From: Bacteroidetes bacterium ADurb.Bin013
GTDB lineage: Bacteria; Bacteroidota; Bacteroidia; Bacteroidales; UBA932
Reading direction: 5' to 3'
NCBI GenBank assembly: GCA_002071385.1
Contig: MWFB01000002.1
Span: forward strand, 1 to 64,000
Length of the DNA stretch: 64,000 nucleotides
Shown: in pieces, positions 44,251-53,154 of the stretch
Position numbering within the stretch: position 1 is the first letter of the stretch
How the letters are laid out: every line of letters begins with the position of its first letter
Notes under the pieces: model-generated
What the model was told of the DNA's origin: nothing
What the model saw: only the letters and a program-made list of their open reading frames with translations
Database searches by the model: none
Position numbers and translations under genes: made by a program

Positions 44251-45966
44251 ATGGATCCTTTTGTAGTATCAGCCAGGAAGTACCGGCCACAACAATTCAA
44301 CGATGTTGTTGATCAGGATAATATTGTTACAACCCTGAAAAATGCAATCCAGAGGAAACAACTGGCTCATGCCTATCTTTTCTGTGGTCCCCGCGGGGTG
44401 GGAAAAACCACCTGTGCCAGGATTTTTGCCAGAACCATAAATTGCCTGGAACCTGGCCCCGGCATGGAAGCCTGTGGAACCTGTGAATCCTGCGTTTCTT
44501 TTGCCGAGGGAAGGTCTTACTCCATTCACGAGCTGGATGCCGCTTCCAACAATTCGGTAGATGATATCAGGGAACTGATTGATAAAGTACGTATCCCGCC
44601 ACAGGTGGGTAAATACAGCGTCTACATCATTGACGAGGTGCATATGTTGTCCCAGTCTGCTTTCAATGCATTTCTGAAAACACTGGAAGAACCGCCCTCT
44701 TATGCCCTGTTCATTCTTGCAACAACAGAAAAACACAAAGTACTGCCCACCATATTGTCACGTTGCCAGGTCTTTGATTTCAACCGTATCAGCATCAAGG
44801 CCATGACACGTCACCTGGCAGAGGTCGCCCTTAAGGAAGGCGTCACAATAGGACAGGATTCCCTTCAGGTTATAGCCCAAAAAGCAGATGGTGCCATGCG
44901 TGACGCACTCACCCTGCTTGACCAGTGCATTGCCGTCAGTGGAAAAGAGGTGACTTACCAGCAGGTGATCTCGAACCTGAACGTGCTGGACAGGGAGTAT
45001 TACTTCCGGCTAACCAGTATGGCCTTGGAAGGCCGTTTTGATACCATGCTGCTGCTTTTTGACGAAGTGCTGGCCCGCGGATTCAACGCTTTGCATTTCA
45101 TAGGCGGGTTGAGTTCTCATTTTCGCAACCTGCTGGTATGCAAACAGCCTGAAAGCCTGCCACTGCTCGAATACGGGGAGGAAACCGCCCGTAAATACAA
45201 CGAACAGGCAGCAGCGTGTTCACTCCCCTTTCTGTTCGGTGCCCTGGGTATCTGCACTCAGGCCGAGGCCGGATATAAACAGAGCAACCAGCCCAGGTTA
45301 CATATAGAAATGGCTTTGGTCCGGCTCAGCAGGGTCCACAACCAGGAAACGCCAAAACCGCGACTGAATGATATGACAACCGATACCGGGCCACTGGATA
45401 ATGCTCCAGGACCTGCTGCTATCCCGTTCCGGGCATCAACACCCGGCCCCACCGCTATCCAGCCTCCTGCGCCGGTTCCCGTACCGGCGCCCACACCGGA
45501 ACCTGCCATTACGACATCCATCAACAGACTGAAGCATCAGAATAAGAAAGAAAAGCAACGGGAAGAGGAACCCTCCGGGGAAACTACCGGATCCGGTGAG
45601 CTGACCATGGAAGCACTGGAAAAGGCTCTGCCCGGGCTGATGAATCTCTTCAAAGACAAACCGAACCTGTCCGCCACCCTTTCTCGTTGCCCGCCACTTA
45701 TCGTAGACAAATGCAAGGTGCAGTTCACCGTGGTCAATGATCTGCAGAAAACATGGATAGAAGAGCATTATGGCAGGATTATTGATACATACCTGCGCAA
45801 CACCCTGCGGAATAAAGAAGTATGCATGTTCCTGGTCGTGGAGGAAGCGCCTGGCAATATAGCCGTCAATACGTGCTATATGCCGGAAGAAAAAGCAAAA
45901 TATATCGCAGAACAGCATCCAGAAGTGGCAGCCCTCAGGGATGATTTGAACCTGGACATCAGTTAA
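44251..45966 (+). CDS. dnaX: DNA polymerase III subunit gamma/tau
   Basis: A 571-residue clamp-loader ATPase. Walker A GPRGVGKTT at 46-54 (K52), zinc-binding cysteines in CLEPGPGMEACGTCESC, Walker B IIDEVHMLS and an SRC motif in the sensor region (LSRCQVF) follow the DnaX order. After about 360 comes a Pro/Ala-rich linker and a C-terminal domain that binds polymerase or helicase, as in tau. I use the ATG at 44,251 (MDPFVVSARKYRP); an upstream TTG would overlap the promoter box. lptB follows after 12 bp. Confidence 0.95.
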   Translation: MDPFVVSARKYRPQQFNDVVDQDNIVTTLKNAIQRKQLAHAYLFCGPRGVGKTTCARIFARTINCLEPGPGMEACGTCESCVSFAEGRSYSIHELDAASNNSVDDIRELIDKVRIPPQVGKYSVYIIDEVHMLSQSAFNAFLKTLEEPPSYALFILATTEKHKVLPTILSRCQVFDFNRISIKAMTRHLAEVALKEGVTIGQDSLQVIAQKADGAMRDALTLLDQCIAVSGKEVTYQQVISNLNVLDREYYFRLTSMALEGRFDTMLLLFDEVLARGFNALHFIGGLSSHFRNLLVCKQPESLPLLEYGEETARKYNEQAAACSLPFLFGALGICTQAEAGYKQSNQPRLHIEMALVRLSRVHNQETPKPRLNDMTTDTGPLDNAPGPAAIPFRASTPGPTAIQPPAPVPVPAPTPEPAITTSINRLKHQNKKEKQREEEPSGETTGSGELTMEALEKALPGLMNLFKDKPNLSATLSRCPPLIVDKCKVQFTVVNDLQKTWIEEHYGRIIDTYLRNTLRNKEVCMFLVVEEAPGNIAVNTCYMPEEKAKYIAEQHPEVAALRDDLNLDIS

Positions 45967-45978
45967 CCTTAGGATCTT

Positions 45979-46824
45979 ATGCGCTTACACTGTCATAACC
46001 TGGTCAAAAGATACGGTTTGAGAACCGTGGTCAAAAATGTTTCAATCCATGCAGACCAGGGTGAGATCGTAGGTCTTCTGGGGCCCAACGGGGCCGGAAA
46101 GACCACCAGCTTCTACATGATCACAGGGCTGATAAAACCCAACTCAGGAAAGATCTTCCTGGATAATGAGGAGATTACGACGTACCCCATGTACCAGCGG
46201 GCCAAGAAAGGCATCGGATACCTTGCCCAGGAAGCTTCTGTCTTCAGAAAACTGAGCGTCGAGGACAACATAATGTCTGTCATGGAATTGTCGACATTCA
46301 CAAAAGCAGAGCGCAAAGAAAGGATGGAGCGGCTGATTGCTGAATTCGGCCTGCAAACAGTCCGTAAAAGCTATGGTATCCAGCTCTCGGGAGGAGAACG
46401 CCGTCGTTGTGAAATTGCCAGGGCCCTGGCGCTAGACCCTAAATTCATTTTGCTGGACGAGCCATTTGCCGGTGTGGACCCCATTGCCGTGGAAGATATC
46501 CAACAGATAGTGGCCCAGCTGAAAACCAAGGATATCGGTGTATTCATCACCGACCACAATGTCCACGAAACGCTGGCCATCACAGACAGGGCCTACCTGC
46601 TTTATGAAGGCAGCATCCTGGAAAGCGGGACAGCAGAAGAGCTGGCGTCAAATTCTGAAGTCAGACATAAATACCTGGGGCAAAACTTTGAATTACGGAA
46701 AATTGTTCCGGTAGGGACCAACGACATATCCGAAACAGATAATAAAGAATATGATCCCGGGGAGTATCTTCCTGACGGGGATTATTCAGAAGACGCCGTG
46801 TCCAGGGAAAAAGGACTTAATTAA
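45979..46824 (+). CDS. lptB: LPS export ABC ATPase LptB
   Basis: A 281-residue ATPase that drives lipopolysaccharide extraction with LptF/G. Walker A GPNGAGKTT (35-43), Q-loop GYLAQEASVFRKLSVEDN, signature LSGGERRRCEIARAL, and Walker B ILLDEPFAGVDP are present; YLAQEASVFRKL is typical of LptB. The protein is about 40 residues longer than the E. coli enzyme owing to an acidic tail (after about 240). It shares the dnaX transcript and overlaps the convergent M23 gene by 8 bp. lptF/G are not in the window. Confidence 0.93.
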   Translation: MRLHCHNLVKRYGLRTVVKNVSIHADQGEIVGLLGPNGAGKTTSFYMITGLIKPNSGKIFLDNEEITTYPMYQRAKKGIGYLAQEASVFRKLSVEDNIMSVMELSTFTKAERKERMERLIAEFGLQTVRKSYGIQLSGGERRRCEIARALALDPKFILLDEPFAGVDPIAVEDIQQIVAQLKTKDIGVFITDHNVHETLAITDRAYLLYEGSILESGTAEELASNSEVRHKYLGQNFELRKIVPVGTNDISETDNKEYDPGEYLPDGDYSEDAVSREKGLN

Positions 46825-48100
46825 ACCGGATCCCGGTAAATCCGATAATTTGGAGTGCCACTTTCTTATAGAAATCCGGTTCAAGCCGTCTGCTGTAAGG
46901 TGCGATATGAACCAGGAAGTTTTCCATGTCAGATTTGTGAATAGGATCGGCCGGCGGGGATTCCATCGTCAGGGGATTGATGGGTTTCCCGTTTCTCCAG
47001 ACGCGGAAATCAAGATGAGGTCCCGTAGATACCCCGGTACTACCTACAGATCCAATAACTTCTCCCTGCGCCACGCGTTTTCCCACAACCAGTCCGCGGG
47101 CAAAACGTGACAAATGAAGGTATGCGGTGGTATATACACTGTTGTGCCTGATCTTTACGGTATTGCCTCCGCCTCGTGTATAATTTCTTTCAATGACCGT
47201 ACCTTCTCCTATGCTCACCACAGGCGTTCCGACCGCTGCTGCGTAATCAATTCCTGTGTGCGGCCTTAACGTGCGTGTTACCGGATGCCTGCGGGAATAG
47301 CTGAATCCGGAGCTGACCCGGGAATATTTCAGGGGAGCCTTAAGAAAAGCCCGCTGCAGGTTAACCCCGTCCTGATCCCAGTATCCCGGAAGACTATCCT
47401 GTATAAAGCGGAAAGCCATCTGGATACGGCCTGAACGAATGAAAGATGCTGCCAGTATGGTACCGACTTCCACTTCTTTTCCCTCAAGCATGTAAGCCTG
47501 GTAGGATGCCCTGAAAGTATCCCCTTTCTGCAGCCCGAAAAAATCCACCGTCCAGGCGAATACTTCTGACAGCCCATTGGCGACCAGTGGATTGTAACCG
47601 GCATCCTCCAGATCCTGCCATAATGAGGTAGATATGGTGATATCCACGAACTTATCCTCGATTTCCAGCGGAATCTCCGCACGCGTTACCCAGAGACTGT
47701 CTGTCAGAGAAAAGCATATGTGTGTCCTGAAATTTTCTTCATATATCATATAAGCGGGTTGTGAGACACCGGGGGCATACAGTAGCCTGTAGGGATTTCC
47801 CGCCTTGAGTTTGCGCAGGTCAAAAACACCGCGGGCTTTCTCCGTGAGCAGAAACACCCGCTGGAAATCCACTCCCCTGCGTTGCAGGATTCCGGCCAGG
47901 TTTTCATTCTTTCTTATCACGTCACTTTCCTTGCTGTAATCCATCAATGGCAATGAAAACAATTCGCAATACCCGGCAATTTCTCCTTCCAATATGATCT
48001 TATCAGACGACTCCTGCAGTTCCACGTTCTCTTCGCCAGATCCTGCACAGCAGGTAAACACAAGGCAGCACAACAGAAATATGATTTTTTTCACATACAT
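46817..48100 (-). CDS. M23 peptidase-like lipoprotein with altered zinc ligand
   Basis: A 427-residue lipoprotein (signal ending VFTCC, lipid Cys 17 or 18). The region 40-260 resembles the LysM/Csd3-like domains that precede the peptidase in M23 proteins. The LytM domain has H281-x3-D285 (HTGIDYA) and H329 (AYLHL), but the usual HxH is HLD: H362 present, D364 in place of the third zinc ligand. It may still bind metal, or it may be an activator of amidases like other degenerate LytM proteins. Substrate would be peptidoglycan cross-links. It is divergent from mraZ, which fits a cell-wall role. Confidence 0.82.
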   Translation of the reverse strand: MYVKKIIFLLCCLVFTCCAGSGEENVELQESSDKIILEGEIAGYCELFSLPLMDYSKESDVIRKNENLAGILQRRGVDFQRVFLLTEKARGVFDLRKLKAGNPYRLLYAPGVSQPAYMIYEENFRTHICFSLTDSLWVTRAEIPLEIEDKFVDITISTSLWQDLEDAGYNPLVANGLSEVFAWTVDFFGLQKGDTFRASYQAYMLEGKEVEVGTILAASFIRSGRIQMAFRFIQDSLPGYWDQDGVNLQRAFLKAPLKYSRVSSGFSYSRRHPVTRTLRPHTGIDYAAAVGTPVVSIGEGTVIERNYTRGGGNTVKIRHNSVYTTAYLHLSRFARGLVVGKRVAQGEVIGSVGSTGVSTGPHLDFRVWRNGKPINPLTMESPPADPIHKSDMENFLVHIAPYSRRLEPDFYKKVALQIIGFTGIRFN

Positions 48101-48120
48101 GTCAAAGGGTTCTTCTGATA

Positions 48121-48128
48121 CAAAACTA
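48121..48128 (-). promoter_or_regulatory. Minus-7 box of the M23 lipoprotein gene
   Basis: Minus-strand TAGTTTTG matches TAnnTTTG and lies 20 bp upstream of the ATG. Confidence 0.45.
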
Positions 48129-48143
48129 AATAAAATTGTCGCA

Positions 48144-48184
48144 AAGTGGAAAATTTTGTAATAAAATGGAAAATAGTGGAAAAA
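48144..48184 (+). promoter_or_regulatory. MraZ-box-like direct repeats
   Basis: Three copies of TGGAAAA start at 48,147, 48,167 and 48,177, spaced 20 and 10 bp, i.e. on one face of the helix. MraZ binds tandem short TGG-containing repeats at 10-bp spacing upstream of its own gene. The repeats cover the minus-33 region of the mraZ promoter. Confidence 0.6.
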
Positions 48185-48190
48185 TTTTTA

Positions 48191-48198
48191 TACTTTTG
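48191..48198 (+). promoter_or_regulatory. Minus-7 box of the mraZ division cluster
   Basis: TACTTTTG, 24 bp before the mraZ ATG and just after the MraZ-box repeats. Confidence 0.55.
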
Positions 48199-48222
48199 CT
48201 CCAGACATTATACCGTATCGGC

Positions 48223-48672
48223 ATGGCAAAATTTATTGGGGAATACAATGCAAAGCTTGACGACAAAGGACGCCTTGTGTTTCCCTCTGCCCTGAAAGCA
48301 CTCACAGATCCTGGCATTCCGCTTCGATTTGTTGTAAAGAAAGATTTGTTCAGTCCCTGCCTGGAAATGTATTCCTATGAAGAATGGGAAAAACAGTCAG
48401 AGGCAGTAAAGGCGCGACTGAATCCTTCCTTTAACCGCGAGCATGCCGTCCTTTGGCGTGCTTACATGAGCAACAGGGCAGTAGTCGAACCCGACGAGAA
48501 AACAGGAAGGATATTAATTCCCAGACATTTGCTCAACATGATAGGTGTGAATAAAGAGGTGATTTTTGCGGGAGCCGATTTCAAGATCGAGTTGTGGCCG
48601 AAAGAGGCCTACCAGGTCAGTCTAATCAGTAATGATGATTATGTATCACTTGCAGAAAAGATCCTGTCATAA
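48223..48672 (+). CDS. mraZ: Transcriptional regulator MraZ
   Basis: A 149-residue protein with two AbrB-like swapped-hairpin domains, each with a DDKGRLVFPSALK-type or EKTGRILIPRHLL segment containing the conserved DxxGR signature. The ATG at 48,223 (MAKFIGEYNAKLD) is the normal start; an upstream in-frame ATG at 48,136 would run through the promoter and repeats. MraZ forms a ring-shaped octamer that represses the division/cell-wall cluster from repeats in front of its gene. rsmH follows after 11 bp. Confidence 0.95.
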   Translation: MAKFIGEYNAKLDDKGRLVFPSALKALTDPGIPLRFVVKKDLFSPCLEMYSYEEWEKQSEAVKARLNPSFNREHAVLWRAYMSNRAVVEPDEKTGRILIPRHLLNMIGVNKEVIFAGADFKIELWPKEAYQVSLISNDDYVSLAEKILS

Positions 48673-48683
48673 CAATAGCTCCT

Positions 48684-49568
48684 ATGGTTTTCTATCATAT
48701 ACCGGTCCTTTTGAGAGAAAGTATCGAATCCCTGGCCATAAGGCCGCAGGGGGCATACGTAGATGCCACCTTCGGAGGAGGGGGGCATTCCAGGGCAATC
48801 CTGGAACAGCTGGGACCGGAGGGACGCCTGCTGGCATTTGACCAGGACTCAGATTCTCGGAACAACATGCCGGACGACAAAAGGATTTCATGGATCCATT
48901 CCAATTTCAGGTTTATCCACAGTGTTTGCAAATACCATGGCATGCATCAGGCAGATGGCATTCTGGCAGACCTGGGCGTTTCCTGGCATCAGTTTGATAC
49001 GGAAGAACGCGGATTCTCCTTCCGGTTTGATGCGTTGCTGGATATGAGGATGAACCGGTCTTCAGAAAAGACTGCCGCCAATGTGGTCAATGAATATGCA
49101 AGGGAAGACCTGGCCTCCCTTTTTTCTCGTTACGGGGAAATACAAAATGCCGGAGCTCTGGCAGGAGCCATTGTGAAAGAGAGAAGCAAACATCCTCTCA
49201 ATACTTCTGGAGATCTTTGTAAAGCATTGAAGAGGTTCATGCCCCGGAATGCGGAGCATAAATACCTGGCCAAGGTATACCAGGCGCTGCGCATGGAGGT
49301 CAATGATGAAATGCGGGCCCTGGAAGGCTTGCTTCATCAGGGCCTTGCTCTCCTCAGGCCGGGAGGAAGGTTGGTCATCATCACCTATCATTCCCTTGAA
49401 GACAGGATGGTAAAACAATTTTTTCGTGATAAGACCGAAGCCGGTTTGATAAGGCTGGTAAATAAAAAGCCCATTGTGCCGCAGGAAAGGGAGATCAGTG
49501 AAAACACCAGGGCCAGGAGTGCCAAACTCAGGGCTGCTGAAAAATGCGGGGAGGAGGAACATGGCTAA
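48684..49568 (+). CDS. rsmH: 16S rRNA m4C1402 methyltransferase RsmH
   Basis: A 294-residue SAM-dependent methyltransferase acting on C1402 of 16S rRNA. HIPVLL (5-10), the SAM loop DATFGGGGHS (27-36), DLGVSWHQFD, GFSFRFDALLDMRM and the SYHSLEDR-like TYHSLEDRMVKQF are all present. Length is slightly short but normal. It is the usual neighbour of mraZ and overlaps ftsL by 8 bp. Confidence 0.95.
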   Translation: MVFYHIPVLLRESIESLAIRPQGAYVDATFGGGGHSRAILEQLGPEGRLLAFDQDSDSRNNMPDDKRISWIHSNFRFIHSVCKYHGMHQADGILADLGVSWHQFDTEERGFSFRFDALLDMRMNRSSEKTAANVVNEYAREDLASLFSRYGEIQNAGALAGAIVKERSKHPLNTSGDLCKALKRFMPRNAEHKYLAKVYQALRMEVNDEMRALEGLLHQGLALLRPGGRLVIITYHSLEDRMVKQFFRDKTEAGLIRLVNKKPIVPQEREISENTRARSAKLRAAEKCGEEEHG

Positions 49569-49893
49569 AAGCAAGGGAGAAAAGATCGTATCCACACTGT
49601 TCGGGGGGCGTGCCCTGCTAAGCGGGGTCCTTTCCAGACACCTGAACTTCATCCTGTATATCTTTTTTCTATTGATACTATACATAAGCATAAACAATGC
49701 TGTGGAAAAAACCCTGTTAGCCAATTACCAGGTAGAAAAAGCAATAAAGCTGCTTCATGCAGACTACACCAGAAAATCGGCCGATTTTATGAAGCTGAGC
49801 CAACAACAGGAAATTGAAAGAGAACTCAGGAACAGGGGATCGGAATTAATGGCGCCCGTTAACCCGCCTGCCTGGATAAAAAGTGAACGATGA
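49561..49893 (+). CDS. ftsL: FtsL-like division protein
   Basis: A 110-residue bitopic membrane protein: basic cytoplasmic N-terminus, one membrane helix (about 29-46, NFILYIFFLLILYISI) and a periplasmic coiled coil (50-95). Sequence conservation in FtsL is low, so the name rests on topology and position between rsmH and ftsI. It would join FtsQ and FtsB-like proteins in the divisome. The ATG at 49,561 overlaps rsmH by 8 bp, and its end overlaps ftsI by 4 bp. Confidence 0.82.
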   Translation: MAKSKGEKIVSTLFGGRALLSGVLSRHLNFILYIFFLLILYISINNAVEKTLLANYQVEKAIKLLHADYTRKSADFMKLSQQQEIERELRNRGSELMAPVNPPAWIKSER

Positions 49894-51665
49894 ATACGTC
49901 AGCCAAAATGATGATCGTTTATATAGGTTATCTTCTGGTGGCCATGCTGGCCATCGGACAGATTGTGCACCTGCAGTTCTTTTCCGATTACAAGGATCAG
50001 CTGGATGCCATAGTATTCAGAAATATCGAAGTGCAGGCATACCGGGGCAGCATCCTGGATTGTGACGGACGCGTGCTGGCAACTACGGTGCCTTTTTATG
50101 AAGTTCGCATGGATTGCTCCATCCCGGATGACTTGATGCTGAACCGCCATCTGGGTGACCTGTCGGTAGCCCTGTCACGTTTTTTTGGCAATAAATCTGC
50201 AGCAGCTTATGAAAATGAGATCATACAGGCACGAGTGGGAAAAAAGCCCGGGTACCGGAACCTGCTTCTTGGCAACCGGTTGGTGTCTTATGATGAGCTG
50301 CAGAAAATAAAGCAATTCCCTATTTTCAGCCAGGGGCAATTCAGGGGCGGGTTGATTGCCAATCAAAAGGAAAAACGAATTTATCCCTACGGGCGTCTGG
50401 CTTACAGAACCATAGGCTATATCAGCGAGGATGAACAGACCGGCGTGGGCATTGAATACGCCTACAACAGCTATCTGAAGGGAAACCCGGGAAAAGAACG
50501 TGTACGAAGGCGTTCAGGCGATGATAAATGGGTGCCCGTTTCCAGTCAGCCGGAAGTGGCACCAAAGGACGGGCTGGACATAGTCACCACCATAGACATA
50601 GATATCCAGGGAGCTGCCGAAAGTGCCCTCAGGGAACAGCTTTCCGTAGACTCAACTTTTGAAGGTGCGACCACCGTGGTGATGGAAGTGGGGACGGGAG
50701 CCATCCGTGCGATCGTAAACATGAAAAGAATGTCCGACGGGACTTATGACGAAACATTCAACTATGCTATCAGTGAATCCACCAATCCTGGCTCGACATT
50801 CAAGCTTGCCACACTTATCGCGCTTCTGGAAGATGGCTATGTAAGGCTTACGGACAGCATTGCCACCGGAAGAAACGGATGGAATTATTATGGAAAAACA
50901 TTTACCGAGGCTACCAGCTCTTATGGTACCATAACAGTTCAGCAGGCTTTTGAGAAATCTTCCAATGTGGCTTTTGCCAAACTGGCAGTGGAAAAGTACG
51001 GGAACCGGGAAAAACAGTTTATCAACAGGCTGTACAACATGAAGCTTAATGAAAGACTCAACATTGAGCTTATAGGGGAAGGACGGGCACAGATACCCTT
51101 TCCGGGAGAAGGCGGCTGGTCACGCCTTTCGCTGCCCATGATCGCCATGGGGTATGAAATGATGCTCACCCCGCTTCACGTGCTTACCCTTTACAATGCC
51201 ATTGCCAACAACGGCAGGATGGTCACCCCCTACTTCATAGAAAGGTTTATGCAACACGGAAGGCTGGTTGAACAGTCGGAACGTACCCTTTTGAGCGGAA
51301 CGCTTTGCACCTCGGCAACGCTCAAAGCCGTTCACCAGGCATTGCGGGGCGTTGTGGAGAACGGTACAGCCAGCCGCATTAACGATCCGCGTTACAATAT
51401 TTCAGGAAAGACAGGAACGGCACAGATAGCCTATGACGGGGCTTATGTCCATAACGGTTACAGGAAACACCAGGCTTCCTTTGTAGGGTTTTTCCCCTCC
51501 GAAGACCCAAAATACAGCATGATCGTCATTTTGTACTCCAGCCCCACCCGGGGAAATTTTTACGGCGCTTCGTGGGCCGCTCCCGTGTTCAAGAAAATCG
51601 CAGACCATATATACATAACAAATCCTTTCTGGAATGCCCCGCTGGGAGTTACGGAAAAAACCTGA
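49890..51665 (+). CDS. ftsI: Penicillin-binding protein FtsI (PBP3-like)
   Basis: A 591-residue class B transpeptidase that crosslinks septal peptidoglycan. One N-terminal membrane helix (about 8-30), a pedestal domain beginning YRGSILDCDGRVLATT, then the transpeptidase: S302-x-x-K305 in NPGSTFKLA, S-x-N in KSSNVAFAKL, and K507-T-G in SGKTGTAQ. It ends soon after the catalytic domain, so the C-terminal PASTA domain found in many Bacteroidota FtsI proteins is absent. It overlaps ftsL by 4 bp and abuts murE. Confidence 0.93.
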   Translation: MNTSAKMMIVYIGYLLVAMLAIGQIVHLQFFSDYKDQLDAIVFRNIEVQAYRGSILDCDGRVLATTVPFYEVRMDCSIPDDLMLNRHLGDLSVALSRFFGNKSAAAYENEIIQARVGKKPGYRNLLLGNRLVSYDELQKIKQFPIFSQGQFRGGLIANQKEKRIYPYGRLAYRTIGYISEDEQTGVGIEYAYNSYLKGNPGKERVRRRSGDDKWVPVSSQPEVAPKDGLDIVTTIDIDIQGAAESALREQLSVDSTFEGATTVVMEVGTGAIRAIVNMKRMSDGTYDETFNYAISESTNPGSTFKLATLIALLEDGYVRLTDSIATGRNGWNYYGKTFTEATSSYGTITVQQAFEKSSNVAFAKLAVEKYGNREKQFINRLYNMKLNERLNIELIGEGRAQIPFPGEGGWSRLSLPMIAMGYEMMLTPLHVLTLYNAIANNGRMVTPYFIERFMQHGRLVEQSERTLLSGTLCTSATLKAVHQALRGVVENGTASRINDPRYNISGKTGTAQIAYDGAYVHNGYRKHQASFVGFFPSEDPKYSMIVILYSSPTRGNFYGASWAAPVFKKIADHIYITNPFWNAPLGVTEKT

Positions 51666-53153
51666 ATGCATGATGTCATGGAATTGGTCAAGCTTATAGA
51701 AGTATTGGTAACAGGCAGGATCACGGGATCAACCGCCCGTGAGATCACCTGTATCAGCCAGGATTCACGCAAGGTCAGCGAAGGATGTCTTTTTGTTGCC
51801 GTACAGGGAGCACAAACCGACGGTCACCTGTTCATTTCACAAGCGTCACGAAATGGTGCAGCAGCCGTAGTATACCAGAAAGGTTGCCTGGCAAGCGAAC
51901 AGGAGATGGAGGCGTTATCCGGGAACACCACATTCATAGAAGTTGGGGACTCACAGCTTGCCCTGGCCATGCTGGCCGATGCCTGGTACGGTCACCCCTC
52001 GGCCAACATGATCCTGACAGGAGTTACAGGGACCAACGGAAAAACAACTACCGCCACCCTGCTATACCGGATGTTTGGCCAGCTGGGACACAAATGCGGA
52101 CTGATATCCACCATTGCCTACTATATCGGCCAGGAAGAGATTCCCGCCACCAATACCACGCCCGACGCACTCACCATAAACAGCCTGCTGGACCAGATGC
52201 TGCGTAGGGGTTGTACCCATTGCTTCATGGAAGTCAGCTCACATTCGGTGGTACAGCACCGTATCACGGGACTTCATTTTGCAGGTGGCATTTTCACCAA
52301 CCTGACCCATGACCACCTGGACTATCATAAAACCTTTGCCGCTTACCGGGATGCCAAAAAGCGCTTCTTTGACATGCTTCCCGCCGGGGCTTTCGCCCTG
52401 GTCAATGAAGATGACAGGAATGGAAAGATCATGGTCCAGAACTGCCCTGCCCGTACGTATACCTATGCCTGCCGGAAAATGGCCGATTACAACGCCCGCA
52501 TAGTGGAGCATACGGTGGACGGGATGCAGCTGATGATAGACGGGGTGGAAGTATGGAGTTCTTTCATAGGGATGCACAACGCCTACAATCTTCTGGCAGT
52601 TTACGCCTGTGCAGCTATCCTGAAAGAGCCCCGGGAGGAAACACTCCGGATCCTGAGTGGCCTGACCACAGTCAGAGGCAGGATGGAATATGTCAGGGGA
52701 GGAGAAAACCTTACGGCCGTTGTAGATTATTCGCATACCCCGGATGCGCTGAAAAACGTCCTGCTTACCCTCCGGGAACTGGTAAGACCGGGACAAGAGC
52801 TTGTTTGTGTGGTAGGATGCGGAGGTAACAGGGATAAGACAAAACGCCCCCTGATGGCCCGTATCGCCGATCAATACGCCGATCTCTGCATTTTTACTTC
52901 AGACAATCCCCGGTTTGAAGATCCCGAGGACATCCTGGATCAGATGATTGCAGGTCTTACCCCTGAGCAGCAGGATCGCCACCTGCGCATAACCGACAGG
53001 CGCCAGGCGATCAGGACGGCTATAAAAATGGCTCGTCCCGGAGCTGTTGTACTGGTAGCCGGAAAAGGCCATGAGACATACCAGGATATCAAGGGGGTAA
53101 GAAACCACTTCGACGATAAAGAAATTCTTACAGAAATTTTAAAGACCGGATGA
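51666..53153 (+). CDS. murE: UDP-MurNAc-tripeptide synthetase MurE
   Basis: A 495-residue ligase that adds the third residue to UDP-MurNAc-L-Ala-D-Glu. ATP-binding GTNGKTT at 122-128, the VDYSHTPDAL segment and the DNPRFED motif (D413 onward) are present. DNPR is the signature of meso-diaminopimelate-adding enzymes, so the peptidoglycan is probably DAP type. The ATG at 51,666 directly follows the ftsI stop; a second at 51,678 (MELVKLIEV) may be used instead. mraY follows after 1 bp. Confidence 0.94.
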   Translation: MHDVMELVKLIEVLVTGRITGSTAREITCISQDSRKVSEGCLFVAVQGAQTDGHLFISQASRNGAAAVVYQKGCLASEQEMEALSGNTTFIEVGDSQLALAMLADAWYGHPSANMILTGVTGTNGKTTTATLLYRMFGQLGHKCGLISTIAYYIGQEEIPATNTTPDALTINSLLDQMLRRGCTHCFMEVSSHSVVQHRITGLHFAGGIFTNLTHDHLDYHKTFAAYRDAKKRFFDMLPAGAFALVNEDDRNGKIMVQNCPARTYTYACRKMADYNARIVEHTVDGMQLMIDGVEVWSSFIGMHNAYNLLAVYACAAILKEPREETLRILSGLTTVRGRMEYVRGGENLTAVVDYSHTPDALKNVLLTLRELVRPGQELVCVVGCGGNRDKTKRPLMARIADQYADLCIFTSDNPRFEDPEDILDQMIAGLTPEQQDRHLRITDRRQAIRTAIKMARPGAVVLVAGKGHETYQDIKGVRNHFDDKEILTEILKTG

Positions 53154-53154
53154 T

